From an uncultured Collinsella sp. (GTDB lineage: Bacteria > Actinomycetota > Coriobacteriia > Coriobacteriales > Coriobacteriaceae), in NCBI GenBank assembly GCA_947507155.1, contig CANNOC010000002.1, positions 87,468-151,467 of the forward strand: 64,000 nucleotides of DNA. Reading direction: 5' to 3'. Positions 51,663-60,333 of this stretch are shown here, piece after piece. Below the pieces are notes generated by a model. It ran no database searches and was not told where the DNA came from. It saw nothing but the letters and a program-made list of their open reading frames with translations. Positions within the stretch are counted from its first letter, which is position 1. Every line of letters starts with the position of its first letter. The translations under genes and the position numbers were made by a program.

Positions 51663-53062
51663 TTAACGGTCGTTTCGTTGCCGATATGAAGTCACCCCGC
51701 ACCCCCGATAACGAGGAGCCGGCTGCCGAGCGCGCCTGCGACTTCCGCCCCGTCGACAAGGGCTTCACCGAGGAGATGGCGCTAGCCGAGGCCGAGCGCT
51801 GCCTCAACTGCAAGAAGCCGTTCTGTGTTGAGGGCTGCCCCGTCAACATCAACATCCCCCGCTTTATCGAGCAGATCCGCGCGAAGGACTTCGGCGGCGC
51901 CCTCGATACCATCCGCGAGGACTCCATGCTTCCCGCTATCTGCGGCCGCGTCTGCCCGCAGGAGAACCAGTGCGAGGGCAAGTGCATCCGTGGTAAGAAG
52001 TCCGAGCCCGTGGCCATCGGCCAGCTCGAGCGCTTCCTGGGTGACCGCCCCGAGCTCGCCTCCACGCCCAAGATGGCCCCCAAGAACGGCAAGAAGGTCG
52101 CCGTCGTCGGCTCTGGCCCGTCCGGCATCACCTGCGCCGGCGAGCTCGCCCGCAACGGCTTTGACGTCACCGTCTTTGAGGCCTTCTTTACCGGCGGCGG
52201 CGTGCTGGTCTACGGCATCCCCGAGTTCCGTCTGCCCAAGGCAGTCGTCAAGCGCGAGATTGACGGCCTGGAGGACATGGGCGTCAAGTTTGAGTACAAC
52301 TCCGTCGTGGGCAACATGGCCACGGCCGAGGAGCTGTTCGAGCAGGGCTTCGACGCCATCTACGTGGCGACCGGCGCTGGCCTGCCCAAGTTCCTCAACG
52401 TCCCCGGCGAGAACCTGCCCAACGTCTTCTTCGCGAACGAGTACCTCACCCGCGTGAACCTGATGAAGGCCAACAAGTTCCCCGAGTACGACACCCCCAC
52501 CAAGCACGGCAAGAACGTCGTCGTCTTTGGTGGCGGCAACGTGGCTATGGACGCCGTCCGTACCGCCAAGCGCCTGGGCGCCGAGCACGCCATCATCGCC
52601 TACCGTCGTACCGAGGACGAGATGCCCTGCCGTCGCGCCGAGCTGCACCATGCTAAGGCCGAGGGCGTCGAGGTTCTGCCGCTCGTCTCCCCGCTCGAGT
52701 TTGTCGCTGGCGAGGACGGCTCCGTGTGCGCCGTCAAGGTCCAGAAGATGGAGCTCGGCGAGCCCGACGAGTCCGGCCGTCGTCGTCCGGTGCCCATCGA
52801 GGGCGCCATCGAGGAGATCCCCTGCGACGTCGCGATCTCGGCTATCGGCACCAACGCCAACCCCTTCGCAAAGAAGATCGGCGGCAAGATGGAGCTCAAC
52901 AAGTGGGGCTACATCGTCGCCGACGAGGAGACCGGCCAGACCACCGATCCCCGCATCTGGGCCGGCGGCGACATCGTCACCGGTGCCGCTACGGTCATTC
53001 TGGCGATGGGCGCCGGCAAGAAGGCCGCCGCTTCGATCACCAAGAGCCTGCTGGGCGAGTAA
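51653..53062 (+). CDS. nfnB: NfnB / glutamate-synthase-small-chain-like flavoprotein
   Basis: A 469-residue flavoprotein. N-terminal cysteines (CLNCKKPFCVEGCPVNINIP about 44-63; CGRVCPQENQCEGKC about 99-113) bind two [4Fe-4S] clusters. The FAD motif is VVGSGPSGITCAGELA (about 151-166) and the second nucleotide motif GGGNVAMDAVRTA (about 294-306). It resembles GltD/GltA, but the adjacent NfnA and absence of a glutamate synthase large subunit favour the bifurcating Nfn transhydrogenase. It would link the ferredoxin pool used by Ech to NADPH. Confidence 0.86.
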   Translation: MPLVNGRFVADMKSPRTPDNEEPAAERACDFRPVDKGFTEEMALAEAERCLNCKKPFCVEGCPVNINIPRFIEQIRAKDFGGALDTIREDSMLPAICGRVCPQENQCEGKCIRGKKSEPVAIGQLERFLGDRPELASTPKMAPKNGKKVAVVGSGPSGITCAGELARNGFDVTVFEAFFTGGGVLVYGIPEFRLPKAVVKREIDGLEDMGVKFEYNSVVGNMATAEELFEQGFDAIYVATGAGLPKFLNVPGENLPNVFFANEYLTRVNLMKANKFPEYDTPTKHGKNVVVFGGGNVAMDAVRTAKRLGAEHAIIAYRRTEDEMPCRRAELHHAKAEGVEVLPLVSPLEFVAGEDGSVCAVKVQKMELGEPDESGRRRPVPIEGAIEEIPCDVAISAIGTNANPFAKKIGGKMELNKWGYIVADEETGQTTDPRIWAGGDIVTGAATVILAMGAGKKAAASITKSLLGE

Positions 53063-53090
53063 TCACCTACAGCACTAGCCACCAAACGGC

Positions 53091-53129
53091 AAAGTCCCCG
53101 TCGAGCACACGCCCGGCGGGGACTTTTTC
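53091..53129 (+). terminator. Rho-independent terminator of the nfn operon
   Basis: AAAGTCCCCG and CGGGGACTTT stems are followed by TTC, 28 bases after the nfnB stop. Confidence 0.85.
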
Positions 53130-53143
53130 TATACCGGCCGCCC

Positions 53144-53182
53144 AAACCACCACAAAGGTGCCTGTCCCCTTTGCGGTGGTTT
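53144..53182. repeat. 39-bp REP-like palindrome, copy 1
   Basis: AAACCACC(A/G)CAAAGG and CCTTTGCGGTGGTTT arms enclose TGCCTGTCC. Copies are at 60101-60138 and 62341-62373, with a partial one at the right edge of the window. Confidence 0.82.
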
Positions 53183-53203
53183 GAGGCTTGGTCGGTCGTT
53201 TTG

Positions 53204-53340
53204 TCTCAATCTGTAACAGTTAGAGACCAAATTCCCCGCTACGTGTTACAGATCGAGACATTAGATTGGCGGCCGAGCAGTTCATCTCAATCTGTAACAT
53301 CTAGAGCCGTTTTGGGCAGCTTGGTGTTACAGATTGAGAT
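53204..53340. repeat. Two-unit hairpin array downstream of the LRR surface gene
   Basis: Two 56-bp units (53204-53259, 53285-53340), period 81, of the same family as 37006-37464: TCTCAATCTGTAACA and TGTTACAGAT(C/T)GAGA ends. The second, terminal unit ends GAGAT. The 25-base spacer is nearly identical to the one at 60217-60241. Confidence 0.92.
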
Positions 53341-53376
53341 CTTGCAAAAGCCGAGAATGGGCGTTGTCGCCAAAAC

Positions 53377-56300
53377 CTAACGCTTGCGACGCTTGGTCGC
53401 GGCGATGCCGGCCGCGGCAACGGTTGCGCCGGCGATGCCCAAGGCGGCGACCGTCATCGCGGTGGAGTCACCCGTGCTGGCGAGCTCCGTGCCGCCGGAC
53501 TTCTTGCCGTTCTCGCCCTTACCCTTGGACTTGTTCGTCGTCACCGTGGTCGTCGTCGAAGTCGAACCGCCCGCAGGTACCCCGGTGCCGCCAGAGCCAT
53601 CCGCACCGCCGCCCTGCTCGCCGTCGCCAGGCGTCGGCTCGGGCTCTGGCTTCAGACCGGGATCGGGCGTCGGCTCAGGCACCGCCTCATCGGTCACCGT
53701 AATCGTAATGTTCAGACGCTCGGAATACTCGCTGTACGACATGCCAGGGCGCTGTGCCGCAATGCGCACATACATGTTGCTATCGAGCGCAATGGGCTCG
53801 GTGTACTTTACACGGCCTTCGTCACGGCAGGGGCAGGTGTCGTTGGTGGTGTACCAAATCGTCGCGCCATCCTCGGCAGAAAGCTCCAGTTTCGTGCCCT
53901 TGGGCACCGTAATGTAGTTCTCCTTGGGCGACCATGCACCAAACGTCGTCGCACCAATCGTCGCCACCGGTCGCGCCGGTCGCACTGCCTCGGCAGACAC
54001 GCGAACGTCGACCTGCTTGGACAGCGTCGTGCCGCCCACCGCCGCCGTCAACGTCGTCAAACCGGGCAGAGCACCATGCAGCACAAACGTCGCCGCACCG
54101 TCCTCGCCCGTCACGGCCTGGGTGGCATCGACAGAGCAGATAGCCGAGGACTCCAGCCCAACACTAACCTTGGCGCCCGCAAACGGCTTGCCCGCCTTAT
54201 CGGTCACGTGCGCCACCAGCTCAAAGTCACTGCCATCAAGCATGGTCACGGCCTGCTCCACGTTGAGTTTGAGCTTGTCGGCACGAACGCCCACGACAAG
54301 CTCGCCACTTGCCCAGCGCGCCATGGCCGTGCCGGCGTAGTTGCGAGCACCGTCGAGCTCAAACGCCACCGTCGAGCCCGCCTCACGCGCATCGGCATAG
54401 CGAATACGCAGCACGCGCGATAGCGGCTTGCCATTGGGATCGTCCTGTTTGTCGAGCCACGTATACGTCACGTCGCCTAAGCCCTGCGCGCACAATGCGA
54501 CCAGGGCATCGTCGCTCGCATCCATATACTGCGCAAACTCAACCTCGATGCAATCGGTATAGGCATGGGCCGAAGCCACCTCGGGTGCCGCCGTCGACAC
54601 CAAGCCAATGTTCACCTCAGTCTGAATCGGCGGCACGCGCAGCCAAGCCGAACGCGCCTCCTCATACCCGTCCTTGGTCACGCGCACCTGATACCAGCCG
54701 GTCGGCGTATTCCAGTTGTACGCGCCGTCCGCACCCGTTGCAAGCGGATTGTCCTGCTCATACTCCTCGGCATCCCAACGCACCGCATTGGTACCGGCCG
54801 CATTGTCGGCGCTCCACAGCTCAACCGTCGCGCCTTCAACCGTATTGGACAGCAGGCCCTCGTACACCACGCCCGCAGGGTCGGGTGCAGCCTTGGCAGC
54901 CACATTGCGGTAACGCGCCTCGAAGATCGACTGCATCTTCTCGTCCGAGATCAAGCCGTCCTTGTTGGCCTTGTAGACCTCGGCATCGGTCAGCTCGCCC
55001 CAGTTGACCGTAATGCGATTCTGGCACGCGCGCTCCACCTGCTCGCAGGCAACATCGTAGGCGCATTCGGCATTGGTCAGCTTAATCGCGCGCTCCGAAC
55101 CTACGCTGGTCGAAGCCGCATCATAGGCAGCGCCCACCACGGTACCCGCCGAACCGGCCGTCAGCACGCCGGCGATTGTCATAATGGAGCCCACTGCCAC
55201 ATCGGTGCTATCGTGGCAGAGCTGGCGATACAGCAGATCCTCAAACGCACGCGCCTTCTCCATGGCGTCACGCAGCGCGTAAATGCACTTCCAGTCGTCC
55301 TCGGTCTTCTCGGGCTTGGCAAGCAAGCGCGTATGCTGAAGCTCATAGCCCTCGCGCTCGCCCTTCACCTTCTGCATGCGGACGTTCACGTTCTCCCAGT
55401 TCTTGCTGGCATCGTTCACGCCGTAAATGCCGGTAAAGATGCCGATGCCCTGGGTCGCCGCGGGAAACGCCTGGCCGGCCGCCTTCCACGCGTCGGTCTT
55501 AAAGACTTGTCCGAACATCTCGCACTCGATCTTATAGCTCTTGAGCGAACGGATCGTGCGGATGAGCTTCATATGGGCGCTCACGTCGCCGTTGAGCTTC
55601 CAGGCCATGAGCCATCCGCGCACCTTGGAGTTGTTGAGGCTATGGACCACATTCCAGTTGTCGTACAGGTTGTCCAGAATGTCGCACTGCATGGCGATCG
55701 AGTTAAACAGAAGCGCCTGGTTCTTGTTGTTATTGGAGTTCTCGATAAACTCCGACTCGATATAGGCCGTCTGCTCGCCATCGGGCGCGGCGACCTTAAA
55801 GCCCTTGACGGTATCGTCGTCAGCCGCCTTGTAGCTCAGCGAGCTGCCGAGCACCTGGCCCAAATCGTTAAACCCGCTCGTCGACTGGCCGTTGTACTCG
55901 CTGGCCTTAATGCCCGCACACTTGTTGAGCGCCGCAGCGGTTGCGTCATTCCAGCTTCCGTATTGGTTGAGCTGGCCGATACCCATCGACTGGCCCACCA
56001 GATCCTCGGCCTGCTGGGCAATAAACTCCGCTCGCGATGCATGGTCGACGAGCTCCTTGATGGCGGCCGCATCCGCAGCGTTCGCGCCCTGGGCCGCCGC
56101 GAGTTCCTGATACCAATCCTCGCTGGTGCCGTAAGCATCCTCAAAGATCATCTTGTCCACATTGACGCCATAGCTGTCGCCCTGCTGGGTCAGCAGCGCC
56201 GACGACCCGCCGACCGCGGCCTTGAGCTCAGCCGCAAACTGCGCGGCCTCGTCGTTGCCAGCACCATCACCCTCGCCGTCGCTGGCGGCAGGGGCGCGAC

Positions 56301-59300
56301 GAGCCTTACGCGCAGCTCCACCTTGGGCTTCGTCCTCTTTACCGTCCTTGTCCTCTTCGGCAAACGCATCGGCGACCATCTGGTCAATCGCGTCGTTAAA
56401 GGCCTCGTCGACATCATTAAACGAGTTATCCATCATATACTCGTGCCACTGCTGCACGGCATTCGAGAACTCCTGCTGGCGCTCCTCGGCCGCGGCGGAA
56501 TGCTTTTTGGCCGAAGCTTTGGCGTCAAAACTCAGCATGGTCATAAGCTGGGCATTGGAGATGCGGTAGGTCTGCGGCATAAAGATTTGCTCAAAGTTGC
56601 CGCAGTTCACATAGGTCGAGTCATTCGCCTTGTTAAACTCATTAAGCAGCTTAAGGTAACCCTCGTCCACATACTCCGCCGCATAGCGCACGCGGGTGCC
56701 CTCGCGCGACTTTTGAGTCAGAGGAATCGTCACCGTCTTGCCATCCACGCAGTCCACGTACAGGTCGAGCGTGTCGGCGGCCTCTTCGTTTCCCACCTCG
56801 AGCGTGATGTCAAAGGTCCAGTAGGCATTCTTCTTTTGTGGCAGATGATGGAAGGTCCACAGGCCCTTGCCGGTGTCCTTGCCGTCCTTGACCAGGTTTT
56901 GCGTACCGCCACGATACGTCACATCAAAGTTCCAGACCGAAGCACCCGGAACATAGCGCACATAATTGCGAGCCGTCACCTCTGCGGCAGCGGCGGCGAC
57001 ATCGGTCGAGCCCACGCGCGCTTCAAGCGTCACACGCTCGGCGGCAAGCGTATCCTGCGGCAGTTCGTATTCAATCTTGGCACGGCCGAGTTTATTGGTC
57101 TTGCCGGTGTACTTTGCAGCCGACGAGCCCGTCCCCACGGTGAGCTGCACGCTCTTGCCCGGCGCTGCATAAACGTAGGCCACATTGCCCAGCAGGCTGT
57201 GAACGTCGGTGTTGTCGACCTCGATGCGCGATCCGCTAACCTCAAGCGTGGTGCTTCCCAGCGGCAATGTCACCTCGCCCAGCGTAATAAGCGGCGAGAC
57301 GGCATAGATGCCCGCGGCCTTAGGCTTAAAGCGCACAAACACATCGGCGCCCGCACTCTTCTTCATATCGAGAACGAGGTTGTCGCCCTCCCAAGTTGTG
57401 GCAGCCCACATGGCATCGGAGCTGGCGCCGGCTTCGCGAGCGCCTGCGGACACATCCTCGACGGCATCCTTGGCCAGAGGAATCTCAATCTTGGCAGCCT
57501 GGCTGTCCTTGAGCTCGTAATGAATGCGCAGCTCGGTCTCCGCGCCAACGACCGCGGACGAATCAGCGATAACCGAGCCCGCCGTCAGCCCGCGCTCGGC
57601 ACGATACGTCTCCACGTCAAACGTGGGGACGTCGAGCGTCACGTCGAGCTGTTTGCCGTCCTCGATCTTCACCTGCTTTTGCGCGATATGCTTACCCACG
57701 GTCAGTCCCAGGCGGCTAAACGTGGAATAGCTCGTCGCTTGGATGTCATAGCTCGTCTTGTTAAAGGCGACGATGGTGTACGAACCGGCCTTAAGGCGCG
57801 GCGTCTCGGCCTTCATGATAGGCGTGGCGCCATCGTCTTCGTAACCCATCAAATAGGTGACGCCGTCGGCGACTAGCTTGCCGTCGGACGTACGGAACAC
57901 CAGCACGCGGTTGGCGCCCTGGTAGTCGCCCTTGGTCGTAACCGTCACCGTACCCCAGGGCTTCAAGTCGATATCGACCTTGCCGGCCGAAGGCTTCACC
58001 GTCGCCGTCGCCCCACCCAGCCTGAGGCTGTCTTTGGGCTCGAGCGTTATCTCCAGATCCTGGTCCGCGTCGGCAATGGCCTGCGACACCGCGAGTGCTG
58101 TGCCCTGGATACGGAAGTCGTTTTCCTTGTCACCCTTGGCAGGCTTAAGCGTCTTGCCGCCGCTCTTCACCGTCAGATCGATGTTATCGAGACTATCGAG
58201 CTCAATGCGTTCGGTCTTATCCTGGCCTGCGACCGGTTCGAGATAGGCCACATTAAGTTCAATCGCGCGCGAAGCCGGAATCTTGGTAAAGTCCTCAGCC
58301 TTAATCTCTCCGATATTCCATGTGCCCGTCATCTGGTCGCCCGGGCGCGCCAGCACCATGTCATAGTAACCGCTGAGCGAAATGCGCAGGGTGGCTGCTG
58401 TCTTGGAGAGAGCGTCCGCTGTAAAGCTGCCGTCATCGCCAACCGCCAGCGGCGTGGACTGCCCCGCCTGCACGAGTGTAGCCGTCGCGTTCTGGGGAAG
58501 TTTGCCCGTCACCTGGGCCGCCTCGCCCATCCACTCAAACGTGTAGGCAGGCTTCGAGGAATCGACGGAGTCCTTGCGATCGGCCACGGCATCGGCAAGC
58601 TTTTTGACCGTCGAGGGGTTGCCAGCCGAATCGGTCGCATAGGCATAGATGGTCTGGCCTTCACCAAAGGGAATCGCATACGTTACGCCATCGATTGTCA
58701 CGCGCTCATTATAGTCGCCCGGATAGCCCGCCTCACCAAACTGAAGATCGGGGTTCATCACGCGCAGGGCAACGGCATTATGGTTCGTCTCGTTTCCGTA
58801 TCTCGTGTTCTCAAAAGCTCCCCGCTCTATCATTTCCACGCTTTTGGGTAGCACAATCTCTTTGCCGGCAATCGCAGGATCAAGAGAGGCGAACGCGTGC
58901 GCTCCGATATATTTGACGCCGTCGCCGATCGTCACCGACGACACATGCGAGCACCCGTCAAAGGCATAGCGCTCAATCCGCTCCACCGTGCCCGGCACGT
59001 TGATCTGCGTAAAGGTGAGTACCGTTGTGTCCGAGACATAGAACTGCGGTACGCCGCAATTGGCGAAGGCGCGATAGTCGATAGTCTTAACCGAAGGCGG
59101 CAGCGTTGCCACCACATTGTCGTCAAGTTGTTCGCAGCCCTCAAAGGCCCGCTCGGGAATCGTGGTAAAGGCCGCGTTATTGGGCCAGGTCACCGTGTGA
59201 AGTGTCTTGCTTCCGGTAAACGCATTCCAGCCCAGTTCCTCAACCGAATCGGGCAGTGCAATTTCCTTGATGCTGCTGCCGCCCAAACCGCCCACAGAGC

Positions 59301-59997
59301 GGATATGCGAATCGGGGGCAAACGTAATTGATGTGAGCGCAACGTTTCCCATGCCCTTAAGACTCACGACATTTTTGCCGTCGATGGTCGAGGGCACCTC
59401 CAACGTGGTAATGCCCGCGTCGCCATACTCGATAGAAATTTCGTTGGTGAGGCTATCGATCGAGAAGTAGTACTGCGCGGGAGTCTGCGCGCCGGCCACG
59501 TAGCCATCATCGTATTCGCCTTTTACGCCCGTAGCGCCCTTCGAGGTCATCCAGAGCCCAAGATCCTCATTCCAGGTTGCCTCGGCACAGGAAGCCTCCT
59601 CTTGCTTCTGCTGCTCGGCGAGTTCCTTGCCCTCGACAAGATCGGTGGCGAGCGTACCCGCAGGCGTGCTCTCGGTCTGCCCAGCGCCCGTCAGGCCTGC
59701 TGCCGATGCAATCTCGGAGTCCGGGGGCGTAGGGGTGTCACCGGTATCGAGCACTGTGGGGTCGGCGGCGTCGGCATCGGGCGCGGGGTCGGCGGAAGCA
59801 GAGTCTGACGTTTGGGCGTCAGCCGAATCGGCGGGAGCGGCGTCGGCTGCCTGACCGTTATCCGTCTGCACAAAAGTACTATCGGTGTTGAGGGTCTCGG
59901 CAAACGCGCCCGCGGGAAACGAACCCGTCACCATCGCGAGGGTCACCGTGGCAACCGTCAGCCGACGGCAAAGCGCTCGAGCAGTAGTCCACCTCAT
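53377..59997 (-). CDS. Large LAxTG-anchored surface protein with BspA-type leucine-rich repeats (2206 aa)
   Basis: A 2206-residue cell-wall protein. Signal peptide about 1-30 (cleavage near GAFAE); Asp/Ala-rich linker to about 100; BspA-like leucine-rich repeats about 160-400 (SVEELGWNAFTGSKTL type); a long middle region of beta-sandwich and helical segments; a carboxypeptidase-regulatory-like domain near 1800 (GAYNWNTPTGWYQVRVTKDGYEE); a Big_1/invasin-like Ig domain near 1950-2030; a chitobiase-C-like repeat near 2040-2110 (GATIWYTTNDTCP); a Pro/Glu then Thr/Lys-rich wall-spanning segment; and a C-terminal sorting signal LASTGD, hydrophobic helix, KRRKR. LAxTG is the signal of class E sortases. 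The ATG at 59997 follows AAAGGA. Adhesion or host interaction is likely; no enzyme motif is seen. Confidence 0.86.
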   Translation of the reverse strand: MRWTTARALCRRLTVATVTLAMVTGSFPAGAFAETLNTDSTFVQTDNGQAADAAPADSADAQTSDSASADPAPDADAADPTVLDTGDTPTPPDSEIASAAGLTGAGQTESTPAGTLATDLVEGKELAEQQKQEEASCAEATWNEDLGLWMTSKGATGVKGEYDDGYVAGAQTPAQYYFSIDSLTNEISIEYGDAGITTLEVPSTIDGKNVVSLKGMGNVALTSITFAPDSHIRSVGGLGGSSIKEIALPDSVEELGWNAFTGSKTLHTVTWPNNAAFTTIPERAFEGCEQLDDNVVATLPPSVKTIDYRAFANCGVPQFYVSDTTVLTFTQINVPGTVERIERYAFDGCSHVSSVTIGDGVKYIGAHAFASLDPAIAGKEIVLPKSVEMIERGAFENTRYGNETNHNAVALRVMNPDLQFGEAGYPGDYNERVTIDGVTYAIPFGEGQTIYAYATDSAGNPSTVKKLADAVADRKDSVDSSKPAYTFEWMGEAAQVTGKLPQNATATLVQAGQSTPLAVGDDGSFTADALSKTAATLRISLSGYYDMVLARPGDQMTGTWNIGEIKAEDFTKIPASRAIELNVAYLEPVAGQDKTERIELDSLDNIDLTVKSGGKTLKPAKGDKENDFRIQGTALAVSQAIADADQDLEITLEPKDSLRLGGATATVKPSAGKVDIDLKPWGTVTVTTKGDYQGANRVLVFRTSDGKLVADGVTYLMGYEDDGATPIMKAETPRLKAGSYTIVAFNKTSYDIQATSYSTFSRLGLTVGKHIAQKQVKIEDGKQLDVTLDVPTFDVETYRAERGLTAGSVIADSSAVVGAETELRIHYELKDSQAAKIEIPLAKDAVEDVSAGAREAGASSDAMWAATTWEGDNLVLDMKKSAGADVFVRFKPKAAGIYAVSPLITLGEVTLPLGSTTLEVSGSRIEVDNTDVHSLLGNVAYVYAAPGKSVQLTVGTGSSAAKYTGKTNKLGRAKIEYELPQDTLAAERVTLEARVGSTDVAAAAAEVTARNYVRYVPGASVWNFDVTYRGGTQNLVKDGKDTGKGLWTFHHLPQKKNAYWTFDITLEVGNEEAADTLDLYVDCVDGKTVTIPLTQKSREGTRVRYAAEYVDEGYLKLLNEFNKANDSTYVNCGNFEQIFMPQTYRISNAQLMTMLSFDAKASAKKHSAAAEERQQEFSNAVQQWHEYMMDNSFNDVDEAFNDAIDQMVADAFAEEDKDGKEDEAQGGAARKARRAPAASDGEGDGAGNDEAAQFAAELKAAVGGSSALLTQQGDSYGVNVDKMIFEDAYGTSEDWYQELAAAQGANAADAAAIKELVDHASRAEFIAQQAEDLVGQSMGIGQLNQYGSWNDATAAALNKCAGIKASEYNGQSTSGFNDLGQVLGSSLSYKAADDDTVKGFKVAAPDGEQTAYIESEFIENSNNNKNQALLFNSIAMQCDILDNLYDNWNVVHSLNNSKVRGWLMAWKLNGDVSAHMKLIRTIRSLKSYKIECEMFGQVFKTDAWKAAGQAFPAATQGIGIFTGIYGVNDASKNWENVNVRMQKVKGEREGYELQHTRLLAKPEKTEDDWKCIYALRDAMEKARAFEDLLYRQLCHDSTDVAVGSIMTIAGVLTAGSAGTVVGAAYDAASTSVGSERAIKLTNAECAYDVACEQVERACQNRITVNWGELTDAEVYKANKDGLISDEKMQSIFEARYRNVAAKAAPDPAGVVYEGLLSNTVEGATVELWSADNAAGTNAVRWDAEEYEQDNPLATGADGAYNWNTPTGWYQVRVTKDGYEEARSAWLRVPPIQTEVNIGLVSTAAPEVASAHAYTDCIEVEFAQYMDASDDALVALCAQGLGDVTYTWLDKQDDPNGKPLSRVLRIRYADAREAGSTVAFELDGARNYAGTAMARWASGELVVGVRADKLKLNVEQAVTMLDGSDFELVAHVTDKAGKPFAGAKVSVGLESSAICSVDATQAVTGEDGAATFVLHGALPGLTTLTAAVGGTTLSKQVDVRVSAEAVRPARPVATIGATTFGAWSPKENYITVPKGTKLELSAEDGATIWYTTNDTCPCRDEGRVKYTEPIALDSNMYVRIAAQRPGMSYSEYSERLNITITVTDEAVPEPTPDPGLKPEPEPTPGDGEQGGGADGSGGTGVPAGGSTSTTTTVTTNKSKGKGENGKKSGGTELASTGDSTAMTVAALGIAGATVAAAGIAATKRRKR

Positions 59998-60057
59998 GGT
60001 CGTTCCTTTCCTGCAAACCAAAAGTCATCCAGCGTAATCGTTGTTCAAAAACAAAGC
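59998..60057. promoter_or_regulatory. Leader of the LRR surface gene
   Basis: 60 bases between the operator palindrome and the ATG. AAAGGAACGACC provides the ribosome binding site. TTGAAC is a weak -35-like word; no strong -10 is seen here. Confidence 0.3.
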
Positions 60058-60099
60058 GAACGGTAGGTTCATATATACGAACCTACCGTTCTACCTGCG
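60058..60099 (-). promoter_or_regulatory. Palindromic operator plus CGCAGGTAGA upstream of the LRR surface gene
   Basis: GAACGGTAGGTTC and GAACCTACCGTTC are perfect 13-bp arms around ATATATAC (60058-60091). On the minus strand CGCAGGTAGA (60099-60090) precedes the palindrome by 4 bases. TATATA in the spacer could be a -10. The same module lies upstream of the other LAxTG gene. Confidence 0.65.
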
Positions 60100-60100
60100 C

Positions 60101-60138
60101 AAACCACCGCAAAGGGGACAGGCACCTTTGCGGTGGTT
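60101..60138. repeat. REP-like palindrome, copy 2 (reverse orientation)
   Basis: AAACCACCGCAAAGG and CCTTTGCGGTGGTT arms around GGACAGGCA. Same family as 53144-53182, inverted core. Confidence 0.8.
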
Positions 60139-60160
60139 CTGGACTCGGCCGGCCAGTTTG

Positions 60161-60297
60161 TCTCGATTTGTAACAGTTAGAGGTCAAATTCCCCGCCTGG
60201 TGTTACAGATCGAGACATTAGATTGGCGGCCATTCGGTTCATCTCAATCTGTAACATCTAGAGCCGTTTTGACTGGCTTGGTGTTACAGATTGAGAT
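60161..60297. repeat. Two-unit hairpin array downstream of the second LAxTG gene
   Basis: Units 60161-60216 and 60242-60297, period 81, nearly identical to 53204-53340 in units and spacer. The terminal unit ends GAGAT then TTTG. Confidence 0.92.
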
Positions 60298-60333
60298 TTT
60301 GCTGAGGCCGAGAACGAGAGCCGTCACCCAGCT

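Noticed and set aside
51653..53062. Glutamate synthase small subunit (gltD)
   Set aside because: The family match is real, but there is no large subunit and an NfnA gene overlaps directly, so NfnB is preferred.
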